A stretch of 64,000 nt of DNA from CAYRYU01 sp964428355 (GCA_964428355.1 CAYRYU010000016.1:1-64000); one strand, 5' to 3'. Counted from the stretch's first letter, positions 46,989 through 56,294 are shown. The notes: generated from the sequence alone by a model not told the origin. Numbers and translations are program-made.

Positions 46989-48126
46989 ATTCGAGAACTG
47001 GCTCAACGAAGCCCCAGTTCCTACGTTTCCCCGTCTTCCCGCAAGACTCGAGGAACACATCAAGGGATGCTCCCATTGCCAGGCCAGGCTCGCTTTCGTC
47101 CTCGAAACCCGGAAGAAGCTCGCCGGACTGGAACCCGGTCCCGCGGAATTCGCGGCCATGAGCGATGCGGTGATGGCGAGAGCTTTTCCGGCCTCCAAAC
47201 CCGTTGGCGCGAAGAACCCCGAAACGTCTGCAGCCCCCGAAAGCGGCTTCCTTGTCTCCTGGCTCTCGCCCAGGCTTGCGGCAGCATTCGCGCTCTGGTT
47301 CATCACTCTTTTCTTCACCATCTTCGCGATCTTTTTCATGAAAAACGGGCGGTCCCCCTCGATCCCTGACGGGGCCCTGTTCGCCTTCGCCGAATCCGAC
47401 TCGGTGACGCTTTCAGACGCGACCGGAGCCTCGATTGCCGCGGGAAAACCGGAAACCCGTATCGGGTTTCCCTCCTCCGCCCGCCTTACTGATGCGGCTT
47501 CGGTCCTGAAATTGAGATATCCCGGAAGATTCTCGGTTTCGCTTCGCGGCAATGGGGAATGCCTGATCCGGGAATCGGGTTTCGACATCTCGAACGGGAA
47601 GGTGACCGCATCCTTCACCATTCTGACCGAACCCATGCGGATCAAGGTTCCGCTGGCCGTCATCGGCGTGCGCGGAACGTTGATCGTTTTCGCCCTCGAC
47701 CATGGCCGGGGAGATGTCTCCCTCCTCGAGGGAAATGCCGAGGTTTTCCCCGACTGCGCCACCATGGCCAACTTCATCCTGAAGCCCGGCCAGACACTTG
47801 GCATCGATCCCGCCACCGGGCTGAAGGTCAAAGAGCTGCCGCCGGCAAACGAAACCGAGGGGAAGGCTGCTTCGAACGGAACGAACACCGCCTTCGCGGG
47901 CGCAGCCTCGGTAACGAATGAAGTACCTTCAACCCCTGACGCGCCAGATTCCCCGACACCGGTCACCCCTCAGGTTACGTTCGCTGCTTCCCAGCCGGAG
48001 AACCCCGTCTCGAAAGGCCCGGTCGAGTCTGCGTCACCCGCACCTCTCGTTCAACCCCCGGGGACTTCATCAGAGCCGATGCGCTGGCCGGTCCTCGAGG
48101 ATGAACCCGACGGGGAAGGAAAATAA
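46975..48126 (+). CDS. Membrane anti-sigma factor fused to a FecR-like periplasmic domain
   Basis: 383 aa starting at a GTG inside the end of the sigma gene. Residues 1-45 contain a ZAS-type zinc motif (HIKGCSHC, HxxxCxxC). One transmembrane helix lies near 99-122 (LAAAFALWFITLFFTIFAIFF). Residues about 130-285 form a FecR-like domain with VIGVRGTLIVFALD and VSLLEGNAEVFP. The C-terminal 90 residues are Pro/Ala/Thr-rich. It should hold the ECF sigma at the membrane and release it on a periplasmic signal; the FecR part may sense or relay that signal. Confidence 0.85.
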   Translation: MECPEFENWLNEAPVPTFPRLPARLEEHIKGCSHCQARLAFVLETRKKLAGLEPGPAEFAAMSDAVMARAFPASKPVGAKNPETSAAPESGFLVSWLSPRLAAAFALWFITLFFTIFAIFFMKNGRSPSIPDGALFAFAESDSVTLSDATGASIAAGKPETRIGFPSSARLTDAASVLKLRYPGRFSVSLRGNGECLIRESGFDISNGKVTASFTILTEPMRIKVPLAVIGVRGTLIVFALDHGRGDVSLLEGNAEVFPDCATMANFILKPGQTLGIDPATGLKVKELPPANETEGKAASNGTNTAFAGAASVTNEVPSTPDAPDSPTPVTPQVTFAASQPENPVSKGPVESASPAPLVQPPGTSSEPMRWPVLEDEPDGEGK

Positions 48127-48131
48127 AATCG

Positions 48132-48162
48132 GGGTAACAGATTGCACCCATCCGGCGTCTTA
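48132..48162 (+). promoter_or_regulatory. Putative ECF promoter of the pilin-like cluster
   Basis: GGGTAACA (48132-48139), 14-bp spacer, GGCGTC (48154-48159) and TTA, about 65 bp before the ATG at 48227. Matches the element at 46373-46403 at all conserved positions while the spacers are unrelated. Confidence 0.7.
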
Positions 48163-48226
48163 CCGGTGACCTCGAACGAAAGAAACCCGCTTTGCAACAT
48201 TTACGAATGAAACAGGGAGAAAAATC

Positions 48227-50149
48227 ATGTTCAGGATGAATTGCCAGAAGAAACGTTTCCTCGCCAGTCTCCTGGTTTTCAGCATGCTCTTCACCATGCA
48301 TGGCTCCCTTCTTCAGGTTCTTCAGGCCGCTCCGATGCAGCTTTGCGCGGACAGTTCGAAACCCGGGAGCTTTCTCGACGAGCTGAAGGGAACTGAAGAG
48401 CCGGTCGAATCGCCCGCCGGAGATGATGTCGTTCAGAACCCGGCAATGAGCACCGCTTCGGAAACCCCCGCGGTCGCTTCATCGACGCCCCAGATGTCCT
48501 GGATAGAGAATCTGTTCTGGATCGGCCTGAAATCTTTCGGTCCGGCCGCGGTCGGGTTCATCGCAACTCCGATCATCACCGCCCTCTTCCAAACCGGTGG
48601 ACTTCTCGCCGACTCGTTCAGTGGACCCTGCGGCACTATCGCGGCAGTGATCCTCACCGGAGTCGCGGTCGGGCTGTTGTCGGGAGCCACGTCGGCAGGA
48701 ATCAACTATCTCTACGAAAAGCGAATGAACAACTTCCGTCAGCCTCCAAAGGACGACGCCAGGATTCTCCGGGACTGCATCGTCTCGGGAGTCGGCGACG
48801 GGGTCCTCCAGGGGGTCTTTTCGGCCATTCCGTTGCTGGGAGGCCCGCTTGCCGGACTTGCGGGTGGAGCCCTGAAGGCGATCCCCATCGGACCCGCGAT
48901 CGAGTCCCTCAAACTGGTAAAACCGGTTGCCCAGGCTCTCGAATTCTGTGCGAAGCCGGCCATCCAGGCGGCCTGGACGACGGCGAAACCCTTCGTCGTC
49001 GCCGGGGCCAAGCTGGCGACCCAGTATTTCGTTTCTGAAGTGGCCGGGAAGACCGCCGCTGGCGCAACCCAAAACTTCCTCAACCAGCATCTGGTCAAGA
49101 TCGACGACCAGAAGAATGCGGTGAGGTCCGAACTCCAGTCGACCTGGAGCCAGTATCAGGCGTCGGGCGATCCAGCCCTCAAGGCCAGATGTGACGAGCT
49201 GACCGGCAAGCTCAACGATCTCGAAGCCGAGAGTTACACGACGGATGACCTGAAGAAGGACGTCATCCAGTCAGCCTGGTCATCGCTGCTGATCGGACTT
49301 GCCGGAGGGGCCGGGGCGGAAGCTCTTGGCTCGAACAAGGCGGTGGGCGACATCTCGAAGAAGATCTTCGGGAATGCCAAATACGGAAAGCAGATCGCCA
49401 AGTTCGTTGTGGATCTCCCCGTCTACTTTCTCGAGGGCTCCGGCAACGCCGCGATCGATATCGGCCTGATCGATCAGGAAATCAAAGCCCTTACCGCGGA
49501 AAAAGCGAGATACCCCGCGGGCGACTGGCACCAAGCTGTCATCGACAACCGGATAGACACCTTGAGATCGACCAGGGCCCAGATCGACGTCCTGAAATCG
49601 GGAAAGACCGCGATGGTCTCCGGAGCCGCGATGGATCTCGGAATGCTGGGCGGCGAGGTCATCGGCGACAAAGCAAGGGAGGTGGTCCTTCCCGTCGTTA
49701 ACGACTATCTGAAGAAACACCCCAATCTGGGCAGGGAATCCTACGAAAAGGTCGCCCGAACCGTGAAGAAGATCAACGAGAAGACGGGGGCGGTTCTCGA
49801 GGAGATCTATACTCGCATCGGCGAAACCTTCGAAGGGGAAAGCGGTTACGTCGGCCTTCTGAAGACCACATGGGAAGGCCTCAAGACACGCACATCCGAA
49901 GCCGTCTCAGTCCTGAAGCTCGCGAACGCCGATCAGCTCAAAACCTTGCTGGCCCAGGCTGTTGAAAGCGGAAAGAAAGTCTACTCCAAGGCCGGAACCG
50001 CCGTCTTCCAGAAAACGATCGGGCAGCTCAACGTAAATGTCCTGATCCAGGACGGAAAACTCATCGATTTCTGCTTCGGAAAACCCTCGGTGGGGGACTC
50101 GATCCTCTCGACGTTCCAGACCGTTCCGGCGGGAATGCCCGACCTTTGA
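48227..50149 (+). CDS. Exported hydrophobic Gly/Ala-rich protein of unknown function
   Basis: 640 aa with AGGGAGA before the ATG and a signal peptide (FLASLLVFSMLFTMHGSLLQ, cleavage near LQAAP). A Ser/Pro/Thr linker to about residue 85 is followed by long Gly/Ala hydrophobic segments (AAVGFIATPIITALFQTGGL; TIAAVILTGVAVGLLSGATS; IPLLGGPLAGLAGGALKAIP) separated by helical charged regions (SELQSTWSQYQASGDPALKA). No domain is recognised. The Gly-zipper-like segments resemble those of membrane-inserting proteins or polymorphic-toxin bodies, but no toxin or immunity module is visible. It is first after the second ECF promoter element. Confidence 0.7.
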   Translation: MFRMNCQKKRFLASLLVFSMLFTMHGSLLQVLQAAPMQLCADSSKPGSFLDELKGTEEPVESPAGDDVVQNPAMSTASETPAVASSTPQMSWIENLFWIGLKSFGPAAVGFIATPIITALFQTGGLLADSFSGPCGTIAAVILTGVAVGLLSGATSAGINYLYEKRMNNFRQPPKDDARILRDCIVSGVGDGVLQGVFSAIPLLGGPLAGLAGGALKAIPIGPAIESLKLVKPVAQALEFCAKPAIQAAWTTAKPFVVAGAKLATQYFVSEVAGKTAAGATQNFLNQHLVKIDDQKNAVRSELQSTWSQYQASGDPALKARCDELTGKLNDLEAESYTTDDLKKDVIQSAWSSLLIGLAGGAGAEALGSNKAVGDISKKIFGNAKYGKQIAKFVVDLPVYFLEGSGNAAIDIGLIDQEIKALTAEKARYPAGDWHQAVIDNRIDTLRSTRAQIDVLKSGKTAMVSGAAMDLGMLGGEVIGDKAREVVLPVVNDYLKKHPNLGRESYEKVARTVKKINEKTGAVLEEIYTRIGETFEGESGYVGLLKTTWEGLKTRTSEAVSVLKLANADQLKTLLAQAVESGKKVYSKAGTAVFQKTIGQLNVNVLIQDGKLIDFCFGKPSVGDSILSTFQTVPAGMPDL

Positions 50150-50200
50150 GAAACGTGACCGGGAAAACCGGATTTCGATAGCGGGGGAGGGATGACAGTA

Positions 50201-52777
50201 ATGCTCGGAAGTCGACGGGGTTTCATCCTGGCGGTTGCCTTCCTTGCAATCATCGTTCTCTCGCTGTTCATCTTCTCCTACAACATGGTGGCGAGGCACC
50301 AGAATTTCGAGATGCACTCCGGATCGATCTCGGAGGTCACCTGCACGTTGGCACTGAACGGGGTCGGATTCCTTGCAGACCACTTCAACGAGAATCAGGA
50401 CGAGGTCAGAAAAATCCTGGACTCCAAGGGAATGTATGGCACTCCGGGCGCTTTCCCGAATTGCGATCTCTTCCTTGAGAACGAAGGTTGGCTGAGGGAT
50501 CTGAAGGGGGAATACAACCGGAACCTCGGGAAATGGCCGGAGCCGGAGCGGGTTCCCGTCTGCACCCAGATGGATGTCAGGATCATCGCGACGGGGATAT
50601 TCCCCATCCATTCTCAGCCTGACCGTGTTTCCCTCCAGAACGGTTTCGACCTGGTCGAGAAGGAGGGGGTGATCGAGCTCTCCTGCACCGTAAGATTCTG
50701 CAACTTCTCACGGAAAGCACGGGCACTACGACATTACAAGCTCGTCAGCATGATTCCCGGCCCCTACTGCCGGTTCACTCTCTTCTCGGTTTCCTTCCGT
50801 GATCCGAACGGGTTCAACATCGTCAGGCAGAACCCCTCGGAAGACCTTACTGCCGCAGGAGGAGCGGGGTTCGGCCAGCTCGTCCTGTTCAATTCCCCGG
50901 CCCCTGACTCGTCGCATTTTCCCGGAACCGCAGAGGAGATGGCGCAGCGTCAGGATGTCACGCTCGAGTCCACCCTTTCCCTGTTCGAGCGAAGCGGATG
51001 GGTCTATCTTGGGGAAAACCGGGATCCCGATGAAACCCCGGCTCCGGCCCAAAACCCGAGGGAGGTCGAGGGAAGCCCTATCCTGAACATTCCCTTTGGA
51101 AGCGGAAATTTCATGCTCGGACCTCTTTCGTTCAGAAGCTCCTCGAGCAACCCGGCCAGCTCCGAGCAAGCGCCCAAACCCAGGAACCGGCCTTTTTCCT
51201 ACTATTCGGCCAACTACCCGTTCGAAGGGATCGTCGAGAATCACCTCCGTTCGATGACCCTGCAGTTTTCCGGGATCTGCTCCGAAGGAGAAGCGGGGCA
51301 GACTTTTGCCGACTACTCGAAGCAGTTTTCCCTCTACCTGAAACCGGCCTCGAAGGAGGAACCCGACCGCGGCGCAATTCTCGCAAAGGAGGATTGCTTT
51401 TCCAGCTGGATCCTTCCCTTTGGAAGACTCCCCAAAATCACCCCCACCCTCCTCTTCGGGCATGCCTCGGCCCGCTTTCTCGCGCTCATCCTGCTTCGAT
51501 TCACCGAGGAGTTCGCGCAGGAATGCTTCCCCAACGATCGCGATCTCCAGAGCGCCAGTCACGTTTTTCTCCCGCCGAGATCGGGCTTCCAGGAGCGGCT
51601 CGACCCCGACACCGTCGCAAGAACGCAGATTTTGAGCGCTCCTCCTTTGCCCGGGAACCGCCCCACCTACGGGGACATCTTCCGTCCCTGCCCCTCAAAA
51701 CCGGGAAGCACCATCCTCGACAGTATCAACCACTTCACGCGGCCTTTCCCCGAACCCCGCGGAATCATCCACCTTCCCTTCAATCTCCTGTATGACATGA
51801 TGGCGGGTCAGACTCCCAACTTCGAGGATTTCACCAGCTTCTTTCAAAATGGAATCGCTGGTCTGAGGGAAACCGGGCTCGTGTGCCCCTATAACGAAAA
51901 CCCCGATCCAAACCAGCGTTGCGGATTCTGGGAGGCCTCCGGAGTCACCCTCTGGAAGTATGGAAAGCCCGTCGACCGTGGGGATCCGGGGAAAACCCTG
52001 TTTTCCGGAGATCTCCCCAGACTCCATTTCCATCCCGAAATGGCGCTCCGGTCACCCGATCCTTTCACCGGGAACCTCTACTACCGGATCACCCACTTCA
52101 TCGATCTGAGGGGGCAAACCAACTCCGAAGCGGTCGAAGGAGTCCTTTCCAACCGCATTTTTTCCAAAAAGACCGGCCCCGACCGGACGGATTATTACGA
52201 GTTCTCGAGGCCCGGGATCTTCCTGCTCGACACGGGAGGAAGGGATCTCACAATCGACAGGCCCGTAATTCTCAAGAACTCGGGGATGTTGATCCTTCTC
52301 AAGGGAAACATCAACGTCAAGAAGACCATCACCGGTGACCATTCTGAAGATCGGCCCGGTGAGCTCCCCAATAGGCATCTTTTCTCCCTGGTGAGCTGCA
52401 CAGGCAACATCCGGATCCCCCCGAACCTTGAATCCCCCCTTGAAGCTTATCTGGTCGCCCTTTGCCGCAGCGGTCCTGCCGATCCTCCTGTCGGCCAGAT
52501 CGAGTCGAGCGATCCTCAGGTGAAGGGGCAGATGAACATTTTCGGGGGATGTGCGGTATACAGGCTTCAACCCGCCTCTCCCCAGGCCCCCACATCGACG
52601 ATGACGGATTTTCCACTTGGCGGGCAGATCACCTACAACCCGATGTTCAACCCCTCGAGGCCCTGGGAACCGGGAACCAGCCGGCCGGATTTCAGGGAAT
52701 ACGCTTTCGTGCTCGACGATTTCAATCGGGAGATCGTCTTCGGTCCGGGAGACCCGGGAACGGACCAGGGGGATTGA
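50201..52777 (+). CDS. PilX/GspK-like large minor pilin-type protein
   Basis: 858 aa from the ATG at 50201, ten bases after GGGGGAGG; an ATG at 50192 is too close to it. The N terminus RRGFILAVAFLAIIVLSLFI followed by a polar helix (MVARHQNFEMHSG) has the form of PilX/GspK pilin-like proteins, whose helix is displayed after prepilin cleavage. The rest is a very large, Cys-containing globular part with no recognised domain. It precedes two prepilins, 4 bp ahead of the first. It may cap or initiate a pseudopilus. Confidence 0.65.
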   Translation: MLGSRRGFILAVAFLAIIVLSLFIFSYNMVARHQNFEMHSGSISEVTCTLALNGVGFLADHFNENQDEVRKILDSKGMYGTPGAFPNCDLFLENEGWLRDLKGEYNRNLGKWPEPERVPVCTQMDVRIIATGIFPIHSQPDRVSLQNGFDLVEKEGVIELSCTVRFCNFSRKARALRHYKLVSMIPGPYCRFTLFSVSFRDPNGFNIVRQNPSEDLTAAGGAGFGQLVLFNSPAPDSSHFPGTAEEMAQRQDVTLESTLSLFERSGWVYLGENRDPDETPAPAQNPREVEGSPILNIPFGSGNFMLGPLSFRSSSSNPASSEQAPKPRNRPFSYYSANYPFEGIVENHLRSMTLQFSGICSEGEAGQTFADYSKQFSLYLKPASKEEPDRGAILAKEDCFSSWILPFGRLPKITPTLLFGHASARFLALILLRFTEEFAQECFPNDRDLQSASHVFLPPRSGFQERLDPDTVARTQILSAPPLPGNRPTYGDIFRPCPSKPGSTILDSINHFTRPFPEPRGIIHLPFNLLYDMMAGQTPNFEDFTSFFQNGIAGLRETGLVCPYNENPDPNQRCGFWEASGVTLWKYGKPVDRGDPGKTLFSGDLPRLHFHPEMALRSPDPFTGNLYYRITHFIDLRGQTNSEAVEGVLSNRIFSKKTGPDRTDYYEFSRPGIFLLDTGGRDLTIDRPVILKNSGMLILLKGNINVKKTITGDHSEDRPGELPNRHLFSLVSCTGNIRIPPNLESPLEAYLVALCRSGPADPPVGQIESSDPQVKGQMNIFGGCAVYRLQPASPQAPTSTMTDFPLGGQITYNPMFNPSRPWEPGTSRPDFREYAFVLDDFNREIVFGPGDPGTDQGD

Positions 52778-52781
52778 GCCG

Positions 52782-53339
52782 ATGAAACCAATGAAACCAA
52801 AGAAACCAGGTTTCACCCTGATCGAAACCGCCCTGACCCTTCTCCTTCTGGCAATCATCTTTCCGACGCTGTACGGGATGTTCTCCCAGACCAACTACGC
52901 AGCCAAGGTCTCCATCTTCGAAGTAATGGCAACGAACTACGCCACCGAAATCTCCGAGCAACTCCTCGATCTGTCCTCCAATCCCACCTATCTCGTCGGA
53001 AAGAAACTCATTCCGCTTCTCAAGGCGAACGAGGAGGCGATCAAACAGAACCTTTCAGCCCCCTCCGATATTCCAGTCGCGGTTGCACTTGGAACCGCTT
53101 CCGCAGATGGAACGCGGGTGGCCCTTTTCGTCTCTCCGCTCGACAAAGCCTTCTCGGAAAGATCCATCCGTGTCCTTGATACCGAGGAAGTGACTTCGGG
53201 AACCCTCCCGGAGGTGACCCCGGTCCTGATCACCATCAAATGGCGGATTCCCGGGGAATCAACGCAAGCAGAGCCAATGCACTCCCATCGGACGATGGTT
53301 TTCCTGCGCTCGGAGCGAAGAGCCGGGGGTGGCTCATGA
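52782..53339 (+). CDS. Prepilin-type cleavage/methylation protein 1
   Basis: 185 aa from the ATG at 52782 (MKPMKPKKPGFTLIET). The type III signal is a positively charged leader, Gly before cleavage and FTLIE after it, followed by a 20-residue hydrophobic helix (ALTLLLLAIIFPTLYGMF). The head domain is small and beta-rich, GspI/PilV-like in size. It overlaps the next prepilin by 4 bp. The leader contains a short repeat (ATGAAACCA twice, then AAGAAACCA). Confidence 0.85.
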   Translation: MKPMKPKKPGFTLIETALTLLLLAIIFPTLYGMFSQTNYAAKVSIFEVMATNYATEISEQLLDLSSNPTYLVGKKLIPLLKANEEAIKQNLSAPSDIPVAVALGTASADGTRVALFVSPLDKAFSERSIRVLDTEEVTSGTLPEVTPVLITIKWRIPGESTQAEPMHSHRTMVFLRSERRAGGGS

Positions 53340-54052
53340 ATCGGCGCGGTTTCACGTTGATGGAGATTCTTGTGGTCATGTTGATCGTTTCCCTGATCCT
53401 CCAATGCCTCCTGATTCTCCTGGTCCAGGGAATGAGGAATTCGACGAAAGGAAACGACTATCTGAATGCGGTTCGCGGGATTCACAATCTTTTCTTCGCG
53501 ATGAGGAAAAGCCTCCTCGGTTGCACAGGGATGGTCCTTGGTCCCGCCTCTCCACAAGACCTTGAGAACGCCTCCGCTGCGGCTTTCCTCCCACCCCCAG
53601 GTCCCGAAGGCTCCTGGATGTCCGATGGATTCCTGAGGCAAACCGCCTCCCACTCGATAACCTTCTTCCGCCGGGATATGATCGTCAGGGACGGCAAGCT
53701 CCAGCCCCGCCTTCTCTGGACGGATTCCTTCAGCATCATGCCCGGTGGAACCTCTGATCTGAACGAATTCTTCATAGAGGAAATCACCCAGGACCGGATT
53801 TCCGGAAAGACCGTCAAAAGAGAACACCTCGTTCCCCGGATGAGGCAGTTCAACTGCGTTCCCCTGAAGCTCCCCCAGAGTTTCGCGGGAAATGCGTTCG
53901 AGAGCAAGCACCTGTATGTGGAGATCTCTCTCAAATCAGATGATCCGAGGCAGTCCAACCGGGAAATCTGCCTCAGGTCGTTTCTCACCCCATCCAACAT
54001 CTCGTTCTCCGACTGGTGGGATGGTGGGACTCCCAGATCGGGGTCCCAATGA
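53336..54052 (+). CDS. Prepilin-type cleavage/methylation protein 2
   Basis: 238 aa, ATG overlapping the stop of the previous gene. MNRRGFTLMEILVVMLIVSL is a classic prepilin N terminus with Glu at +5. The head domain (GspJ/PilW-like size) contains two Cys in the middle and end parts. With the preceding two genes it makes a GspI/J/K-like minor-pilin set without the other type II or pilus core genes nearby. Confidence 0.85.
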   Translation: MNRRGFTLMEILVVMLIVSLILQCLLILLVQGMRNSTKGNDYLNAVRGIHNLFFAMRKSLLGCTGMVLGPASPQDLENASAAAFLPPPGPEGSWMSDGFLRQTASHSITFFRRDMIVRDGKLQPRLLWTDSFSIMPGGTSDLNEFFIEEITQDRISGKTVKREHLVPRMRQFNCVPLKLPQSFAGNAFESKHLYVEISLKSDDPRQSNREICLRSFLTPSNISFSDWWDGGTPRSGSQ

Positions 54053-54116
54053 ACGGAATTCAGCCGACCTCCGGGGGACCGATTGCCCGGATCGGCAAGA
54101 TGGTACGAGGAGGAAT

Positions 54117-55316
54117 ATGAACCGAAAACGTTTCTTCATGGTGTTTCTCGCTGGTTTCCTTTTCGCTTCCGCGGCCTTCGCGGAAACAAACGACATGATC
54201 CTGGCCAAGGACAGAAGGGACCAGGTTGTCAGAACCGTAAAGAAGATCCTCGATGACAAGATCAAGGAGATCAAAGCTTTCTGGGGGCTCACCTCCCCGA
54301 CCCAGGAGGATGTCACGAAATGGGCAACCGGCTATGTCTCCCTGAACGAAGCCCAGAAAACGGAAGAGCAGAAACTTGCCGCGGCCGGGGCCGATGACCC
54401 GGCAACCCAGGGCTCCACCACCGCCGAGGAGGCGCTCGGCGGAAACGAGTCGGGAGAGCCCACGACGGGCCAGAAAAGCTACGAGACCTCGGTCAGCTTC
54501 CTCGGGATCGTGGGGAAGTTCAACCTGGAATGGTCGGGACTCATCGACAACATCAAGAAGCTCGCCGAGATCCAGAAGAAGATCCTGGAATTCCAGGCGA
54601 AGATAATGGCTCTTCCGGTCATCGCGGGGATTGAAGCCGCAAAGATCTACCTGGAACTCACCACCGCGCTGTCCCAGGCGATGTACGAGTATGGACTCCT
54701 TCTGGCCGAGATCGAGAAATCTCTCGTCGTCAAGGGAATTCTCGCGGGATCGAAGGTCATACAGGGCCTCATCAACGGTGTCCTGGGTGCCCAGGATCTC
54801 ATCGCACAGAACAACCGGGCTATCCAGAATGCTGTCAAGGATCACATCGCGGTCTGGGGTGACCTGACGGGAGACGGGGTCGTCGACGAGAAGGACCTCC
54901 GCTCATTCGATATCGGCAGGTTCATCGCCTACATTCCTGCCTACGACCTCGACGGAAACGGCTTCGTGAACGACACTGACCGGAGGATGCTCCAGGAAGC
55001 CGTCGACGGAAGGCGCAAGGTGTTCCCGGCGGATCCGAAATACCCGGTCGGGGATCTCAACGGTGACGGAAACGTCGATTCCAAGGATGAGACGGCCATG
55101 AAGGATTTCGTCTCCTCCGGCCGAAAGCCGACACCCCAGATCCTCAGGATTGCCGACGTCAACAAGGATGGGACCGTTGACAAATCAGATCAGGAAGCCA
55201 TCTCGAAGAAGACTCCCAGCCAAGCCCCGGTCGAAAGCGGATCTCCGAGCGGGGCGACCGTGAATCCGGCCCAGCCTTCCGGGATGGGGCAACCCATGAC
55301 CACGGAAACGGAATGA
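54117..55316 (+). CDS. Exported protein with four dockerin-like calcium loops
   Basis: 399 aa, with GAGGAGGA ahead of the ATG and a signal peptide ending FASAAFAE. Residues 30-245 are mostly amphipathic helix. Four EF-hand/dockerin-type loops lie near 249, 278, 313 and 347: DLTGDGVVDEKDL, DLDGNGFVNDTDR, DLNGDGNVDSKDE and DVNKDGTVDKSDQ. Two dockerin-like pairs could bind cohesin-like partners or simply Ca2+. No cohesin is seen in the window. The tail is Pro/Gln/Ser-rich. Confidence 0.8.
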   Translation: MNRKRFFMVFLAGFLFASAAFAETNDMILAKDRRDQVVRTVKKILDDKIKEIKAFWGLTSPTQEDVTKWATGYVSLNEAQKTEEQKLAAAGADDPATQGSTTAEEALGGNESGEPTTGQKSYETSVSFLGIVGKFNLEWSGLIDNIKKLAEIQKKILEFQAKIMALPVIAGIEAAKIYLELTTALSQAMYEYGLLLAEIEKSLVVKGILAGSKVIQGLINGVLGAQDLIAQNNRAIQNAVKDHIAVWGDLTGDGVVDEKDLRSFDIGRFIAYIPAYDLDGNGFVNDTDRRMLQEAVDGRRKVFPADPKYPVGDLNGDGNVDSKDETAMKDFVSSGRKPTPQILRIADVNKDGTVDKSDQEAISKKTPSQAPVESGSPSGATVNPAQPSGMGQPMTTETE

Positions 55317-55338
55317 GGAAAGAAAGGGGGAGGGGGAA

Positions 55339-55857
55339 ATGAAGCTGCCGTGGAGAGTCCTTTTGCCGTGGTTGGTACTTTCGATCTCCATCGCCACTCC
55401 CGCCTTTTCGCAATCCGGTTCCGGTGACCTGGGAACCGGACAACCAGCTGGAAGTGGAGGAAAGCGTCTGGTGATTCTCGAAACCCTCAAGGATTCGGGG
55501 GAGCCGGTCACTTCCTCCCGAAAGACGGAAAAGACGACCGAAAATGGGAATGTCCCCGAACAGACCCTGGGAGCGCTTTCTCTGAAGGCCATCCGGTTCC
55601 GTTTCGTTCCCATCCTTCCCTTTGGACGAATCCTCGCGGGAATCCTCGGGTTCGGCCTGAACCGGGGAGATGCTGGGGAAACACAGGCCCTGCCTCTGTT
55701 CCTGAGAAAGTCCCCGGTTTCCTTCTCTCCAGCGCCCTTGCCCCGATTTCCCATCCAGTTTCCCCAGAACCCTTTCAGGAAAAGGCTCGAGGAGAGCCTT
55801 GGGAACCTCCTCAAATCTCCCGGACAGTCAGAATCAAATCCAGCGACGGGGAAGTGA
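55339..55857 (+). CDS. Small exported Pro-rich protein, unknown
   Basis: 172 aa with GGGAGGGGGAA before the ATG and a signal peptide (MKLPWRVLLPWLVLSISIAT...FSQ). The mature part is rich in Gly, Pro and Ser and has a hydrophobic patch (FVPILPFGRILAGILGFGL). No domain is recognised. It overlaps the STAS gene by 4 bp. Confidence 0.65.
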   Translation: MKLPWRVLLPWLVLSISIATPAFSQSGSGDLGTGQPAGSGGKRLVILETLKDSGEPVTSSRKTEKTTENGNVPEQTLGALSLKAIRFRFVPILPFGRILAGILGFGLNRGDAGETQALPLFLRKSPVSFSPAPLPRFPIQFPQNPFRKRLEESLGNLLKSPGQSESNPATGK

Positions 55858-56222
55858 CAATGATCCAGAAATTCGGTTTCAAGAATTCGATCGAAAAGAA
55901 CGTCATCAGGATTGCGATCTCGGGTTATCTCGACAAGGAGGGAAGCGAGTCGGTCAAATCATTCCTGGACCAGAATCTCAAGCCGGAGATACGCGGAGTG
56001 ATCATCGATTTCAGCGCCACCGAGGTCATCAACAGCCCCGGAGCGGCAACCCTTGTCGGCCTCGCCACGAAAACGGTCGACGAACGGGACCTTCCGTTGG
56101 CCGCCTTTGGCCTGAACTCACATCATCTCGCCATCCTCGAGATGGCGGGTTTCTTCTTCTTCGCGACCCAGGCCCAGGATGAGAAGTCCGCCTGGGAGAC
56201 GATCGAAAAGCACAATGCCTGA
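55854..56222 (+). CDS. STAS-domain protein (anti-sigma factor antagonist family)
   Basis: 122 aa from a GTG that overlaps the previous stop; an ATG two codons later is an alternative. The STAS pattern is clear: NVIRIAISGYLDKEGSESV, GVIIDFSATEVINSPGAATL (Ser in the position of the phospho-Ser of SpoIIAA) and LPLAAFGLNSHH. Known relatives are dephosphorylated by SpoIIE-type phosphatases, of which two are encoded at 34.3-39.6 kb. No RsbW/SpoIIAB-type kinase is seen in the window. Confidence 0.85.
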   Translation: MTMIQKFGFKNSIEKNVIRIAISGYLDKEGSESVKSFLDQNLKPEIRGVIIDFSATEVINSPGAATLVGLATKTVDERDLPLAAFGLNSHHLAILEMAGFFFFATQAQDEKSAWETIEKHNA

Positions 56223-56294
56223 ACCCTTCGAGCGATACGTTCCATCTGGCTCCCGGATCCGCGGGAGCCATGAAGGGGAAACGGGGGAAACACC

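Noticed and set aside
54117..55316. Cellulosome component
   Set aside because: No cohesin, carbohydrate-binding or glycoside hydrolase domain in the window; only the calcium loops are alike.
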